From NCBI GenBank assembly GCA_024734495.1, contig JALMQS010000225.1, positions 12,801,573 to 12,865,572 on the forward strand: 64,000 nt of DNA, given 5' to 3'. The notes below the pieces were generated by a model. It ran no database searches. It saw only the letters and a list, made by a program, of their open reading frames with translations, and was not told the DNA's origin. Numbering within the stretch: the first letter of the stretch is position 1; each line of letters starts with the position of its first letter. Below, one piece after another: positions 54,905 to 64,000 of this stretch. Source of the DNA: Forficula auricularia (taxonomy: Eukaryota > Arthropoda > Insecta > Dermaptera > Forficulidae). The translations under genes were made by a program, and so were the position numbers.

Positions 54905-55230
54905 TTAATATGTGAAAGGTCAGGGGGGGAAAACTACCTAGAAATGCAAAAACTAGCTGCCCAAATGGATCAAAAAATGAAAATCTTGGCCATATACCAA
55001 ACTCAACCAAATTTTGTATACATAATCAGTGGGCCCCCAGAAGTCTAAAAATTCAAAAACTAACCCCCTCCACTACATGATTATAAATATATATATCCGC
55101 GATTTTTTTACGGATGACTCCGCATATCGCATCCCATATGATTATAAATAATTTTATTAAATATAAGTGAGGGCCCAGGTTGTATAATAAAGTCAAGTGG
55201 ATGGCCACATCAGAACACGTCAGCTTATTT
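54905..55230 (+). repeat. TACTTTACCATAC-family element, right part
   Basis: Right portion ends TGTATAATAAAGTCAAGTGG then GGCCACATCAGAACACGTC, as in 44610 and 48550. The left inverted end is missing. Confidence 0.55.
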
Positions 55231-55529
55231 TTATTTATTTAGGTGAAATTTATTCAGTCATATCTGAAAATTTTTCAAGTAAATACACGGGTTTGAAGTT
55301 TTAAACAGCCAAATTGGACAGGGGACGAAATTGACTTTTTGTAGATTATTATTTGGATTGAAAAAATATGAAATTGAGTAAAATCGGCGTTAAAAAATTT
55401 ATGAGTGCAACAATAAATGTATACTAAAGACTATATTTTTAAAAATTGAAAATGTATCTTAAATTAGAAGAAAAAAACCCTAGTGGGCTTTACAATGCAA
55501 AATTGCTCTTATACCGAGACTCTTATATT

Positions 55530-56745
55530 GAGACAGTCTTATAACTCAAAAACAGTGCATTATATGGAAAAAAGTTTCAAATAAAAGTTTATTTATATCG
55601 AGGGGGAAACTAAACTACGCTATTGTTTGTCAATCTAGAACAAAGGGTATTTCGAGGTCAAGTTTTGTTTTGTAAATGGAAACCCATATATTTCTGTACA
55701 TATTCTGAATCTACAAAAAAAACTGAACAACTTTTATTTGAACTATTTTTTTATACGACATCAAATAAAAAAAAATATTAAATCAATTAGATCTCAAAAA
55801 AAAATCTTAATAATTATTTTTAATAATTATTTAACTTAATTATCAAATAATAATGATTAAATAATTAATTATAAAATAAATATTTATTAAGTCGGAAAGT
55901 CACAACAATGAAAATAAGTGTTTATAATGATCTTAAAACTTCATTATACGTAGGTACACAGATTTAAGAGATTATTTTCTACTTAATAGAACTACTTGAA
56001 ATTCTTGAGTTTAAAAAAGTTTATTTCTCGTTTCAATCCAGTGGGTAATACCATATTTGAATAATAAAAATGGAGCATTTTTTGTTGAAGAGAGAATTGA
56101 AATGGTCTTAATAATTTATGGTAAATGTGGAAGAAGTGTTATGGGGCTGGCATTGAAATGGTTGCCGAGCGTTTTCCTGATAAGAATACACCCTCCCAAG
56201 CTTCATTTTATTGTGTTGTAAATATTAAAAAAAAAAAAAAAAAAATGTTAAGGCTACGAAGAATAGGCGAAAATAAGGAAATTTGAACTGGAATTCATCC
56301 AGAAGACTTGCTCGATACACTCTGGAATGTCTCAGAACAGTGTCGTAAAATGATTAAATTATTAATTATTATTAAATTTTTTATTTAATAATTAAATATT
56401 TGATAATTAAGTTGAATGATTGTTTAAAAATAATTATTATAATTTTTTTTTTTGAGATCTAATTGATTTAATATTTTTTTTTTATTTGATGTCGTATAAA
56501 AAATTGTTCAAATAAAAGTTGTTCAGTTTTTTCAGAATATGTACAGAAACATATAGGTTTCTATTTAAAAAACAGAACTTGACCTCAAAATACCCTTGAA
56601 AGCTTGTTCTAGGTCCACAAATAATAGGATAGCTTAGTTTCCCCCTTGATATAAATTAAATTTTATTTGAAAATTGTTTCCATTAAATGTACTGTTTTTG
56701 AGTTATAAGACTGTCTCAAGATAAAAAAAACTCACCGGTATATGA
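55530..56745. mobile_element. Large palindromic element with DUF4817-like remnant, copy 2
   Basis: Second copy of 46911-48657 without the nested insertion: arms 55530-55900 and 56340-56745, shared GAGACAGTCTTATAACTCAA and complement. Plus strand at 56105-56200 reads MVLIIYGKCGRSVMGLAL and, after a frameshift, ERFPDKNTPSQASF. Confidence 0.72.
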
Positions 56746-58659
56746 ATGAGATACATATTCTAGAAATTTTATCCTCTAAATTTTTATTAAAAATGGATCG
56801 GGCAGTAGATATTAGTATAAATTGGCCAATATCTTTGTATAATGATCATCTCTAATTACCAGTAGGTGCCTACTAGTAGTGCGAAATAAGTTTTTTTCAA
56901 AAATAGCATTCAGAAAGGCGTAGGCGAGATGATTTGATGTGATGTGGTGGGGGCACAGCCGAAATAACTCTCCTCTGTTCTGTTTACTCCACTGTGAAGG
57001 ATTCGATGTCTGTCTGTCTGACTGACTGACTGACTGACTTGTCTGGATTTTTCACTTAATTCAAATCTTATACAATGAGGATAGAGTTTCATTAACTCGT
57101 TTACATTTCTTCATAAAAAGAAATAGAAGAGGGCGCCAATTGCCAAATTATTATAAAAGAGAGCAAGAAATTCATTTTTAACCGACTTCAAAAAAGGATG
57201 AGGTTTTAAATTCGACAGATTTTTTTCTGTGTCTATGTTACCCGATATCTTCGCTAATTGTGAACCGATTTTGATGATTTTTTTGCATTGGGTTCAATAT
57301 AGTTTCCGATTGGTCCCGTTTCTTTCCATTGGTATTGGATGTTGGTTTGTTCATCCTGAACTTCTTTGCTTATGAACAGATTCTTTCTGCGTTTGGATCA
57401 GTATAGCTTCAAGATGGTCAAGATACCTAACTATTTATTTATTTTATGTATGTTCAGCTAAACCTTTTTGCCCCGTGGGCCGATTTCAATGATTCTTTTT
57501 TTTTTTTTGGAAAGGGGTACCTTAGGGGTGATCCCATATTAATTTGTTCAAGTTCTGATGATATTAGCAATGATAAAATAACGCAAATCTCCAATTCTTA
57601 TGAGCAAATAATAATAAATAAAATCTTTTATAAAAATTTTTTTAAAACATTCATTTTAAAACCCGCAAACGTTTCGAGAGAATTTCTCTATTTATGAATT
57701 GAATTTTATTATCATTTTTCTGATTCATTCGCCCGATACTTTCTCTTACGAGATGTATGCAAGGTATTATATTAAGTCACTATTAATAACATCACTAAAA
57801 AGTGAAAAATAAAAATAATTTTTATAAAAAAAATAAAACTGACTTCAAAAAATTAAATGCAACAAATAAAATAATAAGCAAATAAAATGCACTAAAAGGT
57901 ATAAAATAATTATCTTATTTAGTTACAACTAAACGACGAAATATTAACATGAAATTACTTTTTGAAGTCGGTGCCAAACAAACTATACCTATAAGCGAGC
58001 GTACCCGTCAAACGTACTAAGTAAGATCTGCCGATTCATAAAATTTATTTGTTTGGCACCGACTTCAAAAAGTAATTTTATATAACAATTTCGTCGTTTA
58101 GTTGTAACTAAATAAGATAATTATTTTATACCTTTTAGTGTATTTCATTTTATTTTTGACTTCTTATTATTTTATTTGTTGCATTTGATTTTTTTTGAGG
58201 TCGGTTTTATTTATTTTATAAAAATTATTAGGGTTCCGTTTAAAAATTAAATCATGATGCACATCATTGCAGCTTGTAAACTAAATATAATAGATACAAA
58301 CTTGAAATATGTATGAATTTAATATTAAAATTATTATTAGTGATTCAAAAATTAGTTCCAGTATGGGGATCTCGCTTATTATATACAGGATGGGGCATAA
58401 AGATCTCCCACATTTTGAAGAGGTATAAAAAATGGAAAAATTTAACTATTTTTGAAAAGAACATAAAACATATTTTTTAAATGTGTTTTAAACATTATAT
58501 CAGACAAAAAAGGGGGAGGGGTCAAAAATGAAAAATCTAGCACTTTCGACCATACTCATCCAAATTTTGTATACATAATCTGTGGGTCTCAAAAAGGCTA
58601 GAAATGAAAAAACTAACCACTCAAAATGGGGGGAGGGTCAAAAATGTTTTCGAAAAAAA

Positions 58660-59790
58660 TGTGTTAATGTCAGTTTTAGTTAGATATAGATGTCTTCTTT
58701 TCATATTAATTATAGCTAGCTGCAAGGCCTGGCTTCAGCGGCCCTCTTGCTAGCCAGGTGCACGCCCCCTGGACCCCCAACACACGAAATAGTGAAATTA
58801 CTACTTAAAACTACATGAAGTAATCAAGTTATAAGGAATTTAATAAGTTTATAAAAATTTGCCGTGAAAAAGTTTTTACGAAAAATATTTATTAATAAAA
58901 ATAAGTTCTGAGAAAGTAAAATTTTTCACTTTTTTTAGAAAACCGTTTAATTTATTGTAAATCAATTTTTTTTTCTCTCATATTATTAAACAACCCAGAA
59001 AACAGAAACTGACAAATTTGAATCTATGCTCTATCTATTATAGTAAGCTAGATTTCCATACAGCACAGTAATTTTAGAATCATATCCTGTAGGTATACTA
59101 ACTACAATAATATACTATTATATTTGTTTATTTTTAGCTAATTGTTATTTAATCAATGAATAAAAATGATTGTCGTTAATAATATTCAAATATAACAATA
59201 CTATTCATTGTTTATAATTCAATTAGGTATGGAAACGGTAAATGTACGAGCCCAGCTCACACTTGGCCGACTTATTTATTATTGAATTAAAGGAATTAAT
59301 ATTAATCTCTATATCAAATATCCATATAAAGGATTTAAGAGGTTAAGAACAAATCCAGATTATGTTGCAAAATTTGGTTTGAATGATAAAATTTTTAGCG
59401 TTTAAGTTATCGTTATTTCACTTAAGACCATCTTTTGAAATGACGTTGACGTAACCTTTGAGCTGGACATTTATTTATCATTGCCCCCTAACACTAAACA
59501 ACTTTATCTCACAGATGGAATAAGATTTTAAAATAGAAAATTATTTTTTTAATGTACAGTAAAATCAAAGAGATATCTAAGAGTGAAAAGAAAAAATAAA
59601 TAAATAAAATCTAAAATGAGGCCATAAAGGGGCGAGAAGGGGGGGGGGGCTGTAGTGTTCGATATCACAATTATACAGAATTATTGATTTATTCGAAATA
59701 TATAGTATGTCTATTTAATCTAAAAAAATAAATAAAAATAGGTTCATGGCTTTCATGTCCAGGGATTGGGTGTGTTAGGTCGGGCCGATA
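58660..59790. other. Centre of the large palindrome
   Basis: AT-rich, with a hairpin repeat at 58715-58790 (CTAGCTGCAAGGCCTGGCTT, related to 61447 and 63925) and otherwise nothing I can name. Confidence 0.45.
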
Positions 59791-59894
59791 AAAAATAAAA
59801 CCGACTTCAAAAAAATTAAATGCAACAAATAAAATAATAATAACTCAAAAATCAAATAAAATCCACTAAAAGGTGTAAAATAATTATTATTTAA

Positions 59895-60210
59895 AGGAAT
59901 CGTAGGGAGTTGGACAAGACTTTAAATTAAATTAAATACAAGTTTTTGATTAAATATGCCATACGTTTCAGAAATTTCTTTGTTCAATTTGATTCTTTTA
60001 GTTTTTTGATGAATTGAATGAATTGTGATAGAAAAAGGAATACTTTTTGAAATGTTTTTTCTCATAGTTAAAAATCCTGACAAATAAGTTTAATTAATGA
60101 GCCACTGAGAAAGTTGGAAAACAGCAACGAAACGTATGGCATATTTAATCAAAAACTTGTATTTAATTTAATTTAAAGTCTTGTCCAACTCCCTACGATT
60201 CCTTTAATTA
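59895..60210. mobile_element. Fold-back element with hammerhead-like core
   Basis: Arms GGAATCGTAGGGAGTTGGAC to 59970 and complement 60130-60210, a near-perfect 80-bp inverted repeat. Plus-strand core at 60115-60136 (CUGAGAA, stem II GUUG/CAAC, GAAAC-GUA); the minus mate near 59960 has lost the first half. Confidence 0.68.
60115..60136 (+). ncRNA. Hammerhead-like core, one core base changed
   Basis: CUGAGAA (expected CUGANGA), GUUG/CAAC stem II, GAAAC, GUA (allowed cleavage triplet). The changed base probably abolishes cleavage. Confidence 0.42.
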
Positions 60211-60824
60211 TTAATCATGGACACGAATAATGAAATAATAATTATTATCTTATTTAGTTACAACTAAACGACGAAATATTAACATGAAATCACTATTTGA
60301 AGTCGGTGCCAAACAAACTATACCTATAAGCGAGCATACCCGCTAAACGTACTAAGTAAGATCCGTCGAGTGCGATTCATAAAATGTATATGTTTGGCAC
60401 TGACTTCAAAAAGTAATTTCATGTTAATATTTCGTCGTTTACCATAGTTGTAACTAAATAAGATAATAATTATTTTAAACCTTTTAGTGCATTTTATTTG
60501 ATTTTTAAGTTATTTATTATTTTATTTGTTGCATTTAATTTTTTTGGAGTCGATTTTATTTTTTTTATAAAAATTATTTTTATTTTTCTCTTTTTAGTGA
60601 CTTAATATAATACCTTGCATGCATCTCGTAAGAGAATGCGTCGGGCGAATGAATCAGAAATTGATAATAAAATTCAATTCATAAATATAGAAATTCTCTC
60701 GAAACGTTTGCGGGTTTTAAATGAACATTTTAAGATTTTTTATAAAAGATTTTATTTATTATAATTTCGATTATTTGGTCATAAGAATTGGAGATTTACG
60801 TTATTTCGTCATTGATCATATATA

Positions 60825-60955
60825 ACTTTTAAGGAGTTAGGTGTTGGTTCTAGGTGAAACATTTTAATATAATAATAAAACTTGAGCAAGATGCGAGGTA
60901 GGTTTCATTTCATTTTTTGTGAAACCTACCTCGCATCTTGCTCAAGTTTTATAGA
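60825..60955. mobile_element. Minimal leader-plus-hairpin element
   Basis: Duplication GATCATATAT on both sides (about 60813 and 60954). Leader GGTGTTGGTTCTAGGTGAAA, then arms ACTTGAGCAAGATGCGAGG and complement. No ribozyme core. Confidence 0.75.
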
Positions 60956-61444
60956 TCATATATTCAGAACTTGACCAAATTAAAATGGTACCACCCCTAA
61001 GGTACCCTCTTTCCAATAAAAAAAGCATCATCGAAATCGGTTCATAAACAAAGAAGTTATGCTTGAACAAACATATAAAAAATGGTCCAATTCCAATGAA
61101 AAAAGCGGGACCAATCGGAAACTAGACTGAACCCAATGCAAAAAATCATCAAAATCTGATCCCAATTGGCGGAGATATCAGGTAACATAAAAACAAACAA
61201 AAATTGAGAACCTCCTCCTTCTTTGAAGTCGGTTAAAAAATAAATAAAAATAGTTTCATGACTTTCATGTCCAGGGGATTGGTTGTGACGTCGAGCCGCT
61301 CGTCAACTAGTACTTATAAAGTACTCAAAAATGAATATGAATATTGCAATATTATGCATTTTTGTGTTTTTGTAATTTTCTATAATAGATAGTAAAATTT
61401 AAAAAAGTTTAAATAAAGTATATAAATGTCTTAATTTTAGTTAT

Positions 61445-61690
61445 AATACTAGCTGCAAAGCCCGCCTTCGGTGGGCCTTGCAGCTAGCCAAGGGGTAGCC
61501 CCTGGACTCACCGTCACTTGAACACTCCCTCTCCTCCATCTCCAATCACTCCCGAACCCACCGACCCTCTCCATAACCCGGGACCTCTCCCTGCCTCTGA
61601 TCACCCTCCACCCCAGTAAACCTACCCCCTGGACTCCCAACCCCTGTACTCCCACCTCCCAACCCTGGGGGGGGGGACATAGGTAGGTTG
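61445..61690 (+). repeat. Hairpin-headed repeat (CTAGCTGCAAAGCCCG)
   Basis: Begins with a hairpin around CTTCGGTGGG, then C-rich CACTTGAACACTCCCTC. The same start is at 63922-64000 (cut by the window end) and, inverted, at 63525-63590. C-rich tract compositionally unlike the surroundings. Confidence 0.6.
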
Positions 61691-61769
61691 GCAGTTACAG
61701 ATGCAGGCACAAATGCCCTTTAGTAGTAGTATGTGATAATAATTCCTAGACAAATAGAAGTTAAAAATA

Positions 61770-62089
61770 CAGTAGAACCTCGTTTATCCGGATTAACTAG
61801 GACCAAAGGCAAACCGGATAATCCGGATATATGGGTAATAAAAACAAAACAAATCCTCAAATAAGCGAGTTTGAATTTATTACGATAAAAAAAACTTGTT
61901 TATATCAAAATTAAATAGAATTGTTTAAAAAAATACATACATACGTTAATAAAAAATTTTTGGTGAAATTATAATTACATTCTTGCTATCAGAGTTGCAA
62001 AATTATTATCTATCGGAACATTTATTAAAATAAAAATGTCTACAAATTCGATCCGGATAAATGAGGGCCGGATAAACGAGGTTTTACTG
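61770..62089. mobile_element. pogo/Tigger-like MITE (320 bp), intact
   Basis: Ends CAGTAGAACCTCGTTTATCC and complement GGATAAACGAGGTTTTACTG, flanked by TA. Empty-site version of the MITE at 29622-30492. Confidence 0.88.
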
Positions 62090-62149
62090 TATTGCAAAAT
62101 CTCTATTAATTGTTTTGTAAGATATATATGGGACGGTTTGAAAATTTTT

Positions 62150-62320
62150 ATTTTTTGATTTCCTTCATTTTTTAGTAGCTACCCATCAAAAAACTCTTCT
62201 TGGTAAATTTTGAAATTTTTTTGATCACCGGTTTAAATGATATCAAATTTCGGTTTTTTGATGGGTACTAAAAATGTCAAAAAATGAAGGAAATCAAAAA
62301 TTAAAATTTTGGAGTGGAAT
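62150..62320. repeat. Short palindrome
   Basis: ATTTCCTTCATTTTTTAGTA-type left arm (62158-62210) and complement (62255-62310: ATGGGTACTAAAAATGTC, AATGAAGGAAATCAAAAA). No core motif. Confidence 0.6.
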
Positions 62321-62559
62321 GTTCCATATATATTTTTATTTGAATCAAGCAGCGGACAACCTCATTAATGTCTACTATTTTGCTTCGAAGTGTTATATTT
62401 GCTCTAAGCAGAGAACCCTCTTTGATTTGCTCTTAAAAAATAATCTGTATTTGAGTTTGAATTCGATTAATTAGCCACTACGTAACAATAGAAACGGTGA
62501 TGAGAGCTCTTTCTTTCAGTTGTCTGATTGGCCGTGCTTTTTTATTTGTTTCCATTGTT

Positions 62560-62880
62560 ATAATTAGGTATTTGAATTACTTTGTTATAATTATGTATTT
62601 GTTTACGTTGTTATAATTATGTATTTGAATTACTTTGTTATAATTATGTATTTGTTTACATTGTTATAATTAGGCGTTTGAATTACGTTGTTATAATTAT
62701 GTATTTGTTTGCGTTGTTATAATTATGTATTTGTTTGCGTTGTTATAATTATGTATTTGTTTGCGTTGTTATAATTATGTATTTGTTTACATTGTTACAA
62801 TTAGGCATTTGAATTACGTTGTTATAATTATATATTTGTTTACATTGTTATAATTAGGTATATTTGAATTACGTTGATAA
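62560..62880 (+). repeat. 27-bp minisatellite (TTGTTATAATTATGTATTTG)
   Basis: About 12 units; two versions alternate, one ending AATTACG/AATTACT, one ending TTTACA/TTTGCG, so higher-order structure is present. Not coding. Confidence 0.85.
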
Positions 62881-63099
62881 ATAAACGACTCTCCTAGTAT
62901 CTTTATATTACTTTATTAATATCTTAATACAGAAACAATAATCAAAACAGATGTTTCCGATGAATCACAGAAAGTAAGTGTCAATAACTTAGAACATTTT
63001 CAAAAAAAGTCTTTTTTTTCAATAAAAAAATAACTTTCTTAATCTTAAAAAATGTTTATATTAGCACACACAGTTTACTTCCTCTTGGTAATACGTGAG

Positions 63100-63145
63100 T
63101 GTGTACGTGCGTGCGTGCGTGCGTGCGTTAGTTAGTTAGTTCTAG
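63100..63145 (+). repeat. Simple repeats (GTGC)n and (GTTA)n
   Basis: GTGCGTGCGTGCGTGC followed by GTTAGTTAGTTAGTT. Confidence 0.8.
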
Positions 63146-63724
63146 TTGTATTTGTTTCTATATTTATAAATGATATGAGTGAACAGCTCAGCTTAAGGCC
63201 TTAGGCAAACGAAAAGAGCGAATTTATCAGTCAAGGCGAGGCCAACCGACAAACAAACACATATACTAAATATGTATATAATTGCAAAGATTTTGTTTTA
63301 TAATAAGAGATCGATGAGGTTGTCCTCTGCTTGATGCAAATAAACATAAAGATATATTGAAAAAATGTTATTGTTTGTTATACTGTGAATCTATATTTAT
63401 TATAATCGGCTGGCGCGATGACGCCGATGTGATTTTTCTAATTTTAAAACCCACTAATATTTCAAGACAAATAAAATTTAGTAAAATTAGGAATATTAAA
63501 TTATTATTTTTAAAACCCACTACGGAATCCAGGGAGCTTAGCTCCCTAGCCAGCGAGATGCCCGCCGAAGGAGGGCTTCACAGCTGGTATTTAAATAAAC
63601 AAATAAAATAAAAATTTTATAAAAAATAATCTTCAATCGTTTATTAGAATCCCAAGCTTTTGGGGGAGAGTTTTTCCCTTTATTAATCGAATTAAATTAA
63701 AGATTATTATTTTTTTTGCTTTCT

Positions 63725-63880
63725 CGGCATTAACCATTAGCCATTTTACGATACTATATATTAATATATTTTTCTCAATTATGTAGTGATCAGATTGCAA
63801 CGAGTCGGGATTGAACCCCGCGCTAGCGTAGCTTGATTAGTAGGCACGCACTTTCCCCACTCGACCAACCTGACCCCTAA
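63725..63880 (-). mobile_element. tRNA-derived SINE, sister of 35865-36025
   Basis: Minus strand: head with GGTCGAGTGGGGAAAGTG (A-box region) and GGGGTTCAATCCCGA (B box), ending ATAGTATCGTAAAATGGC. Shares the unusual 3' end with the copy inside the mariner remnant. Confidence 0.72.
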
Positions 63881-64000
63881 AAAAGTTGAAAAAAAAGAAA
63901 AAAGTTGCTTTATTGTTAACTAGCTGCAAAACCAGCCTTCGGTGGGCCTCTTGCTAGCCAAGGGGACCCCTCGTCACTTGAACACTCCCTCCCCTCCATC

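Larger units (their letters stand above)
57180..61235. mobile_element. 4-kb nested palindrome with CCGACTTCAAAAA ends
   Basis: Outer arms about 57180-57800 and 60590-61235 are complementary (AACCGACTTCAAAAAAGGA; ACCAATCGGAAACTAGA; CGAAACGTTTGCGGGTTTTAA). Between them two further copies of the inner block (GTGCCAAACAAACTATACC, TAAGATAATTATTTTATACC) form smaller palindromes at 57837-58210 and 59800-60560. Nested: 58390-58640 (solo end of another family), 59895-60210, 60825-60955. Confidence 0.75.

Noticed and set aside
57655..57690. GAAACGTTTGCGG with a GAGAGAAUUUCUC-like stem upstream (minus), also at 60695-60715
   Set aside because: The first core half CUGANGA is absent in both copies.
1..64000. 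CRISPR array, bacterial operon or prophage
   Set aside because: Introns, SINEs, LINEs and hAT elements show eukaryotic DNA; the direct repeats have no regular spacers.

Overview
This window looks like AT-rich, intron-rich arthropod (probably insect) nuclear DNA. The call rests on long introns packed with short non-coding transposons, non-LTR retrotransposon fragments, hAT and mariner/pogo-type elements, tRNA-derived SINEs, and a complete centrosomin-type gene. I cannot name the species.

Layout: (1) 1-2982 is downstream flank with a fold-back repeat, a degenerate tandem array and a candidate poly(A) signal. (2) 2983-41996, minus strand, is one gene spread over 39 kb. I reconstructed 20 coding exons that join in phase (5,001 nt, 1,666 codons plus stop). 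Exon 2 carries the CM1 (Cnn_1N) motif that recruits gamma-tubulin complexes, and the last exon carries the C-terminal CM2 motif, so this is centrosomin / the CDK5RAP2-myomegalin family. (3) 42000-46726 is intergenic repeats, including a minisatellite inside an inverted-repeat element. (4) 46727-53423, plus strand, is a four-exon ankyrin-repeat gene (493 aa predicted) with about ten repeats, a near-identical 118-residue internal duplication and a C-terminal hydrophobic segment. (5) 53424-64000 is repeats only: LINE tails, a 4 kb nested palindrome, a pogo-like MITE, a 27-bp minisatellite and a tRNA-derived SINE.

The most striking signal is a set of small non-coding fold-back elements, mostly in the cnn introns. 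Many carry hammerhead-ribozyme cores (CUGANGA, stem II, GAAA), usually one per arm in opposite orientations. In several of them stem I can also be paired by hand. The better-bounded copies have 10-14 bp target-site duplications, and several start with a short leader complementary to the first arm. Hammerheads are known in Penelope-like retroelements and retrozymes; the palindromic, ORF-less form seen here in several diverged families is the best candidate for something under-described. Because each palindrome has one ribozyme per orientation, one copy is always in the cnn pre-mRNA sense.

Other notable points: a cnn intron whose two ends share a 19-bp duplicated exon-boundary sequence (possible intron gain), a SINE whose 3' tail matches a LINE tail in the same window, and repeated nesting (SINE in mariner, palindrome in hAT, palindrome in pogo MITE, hAT in hammerhead element). 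All gene structures are hand-derived from splice sites and phase, without transcript data.
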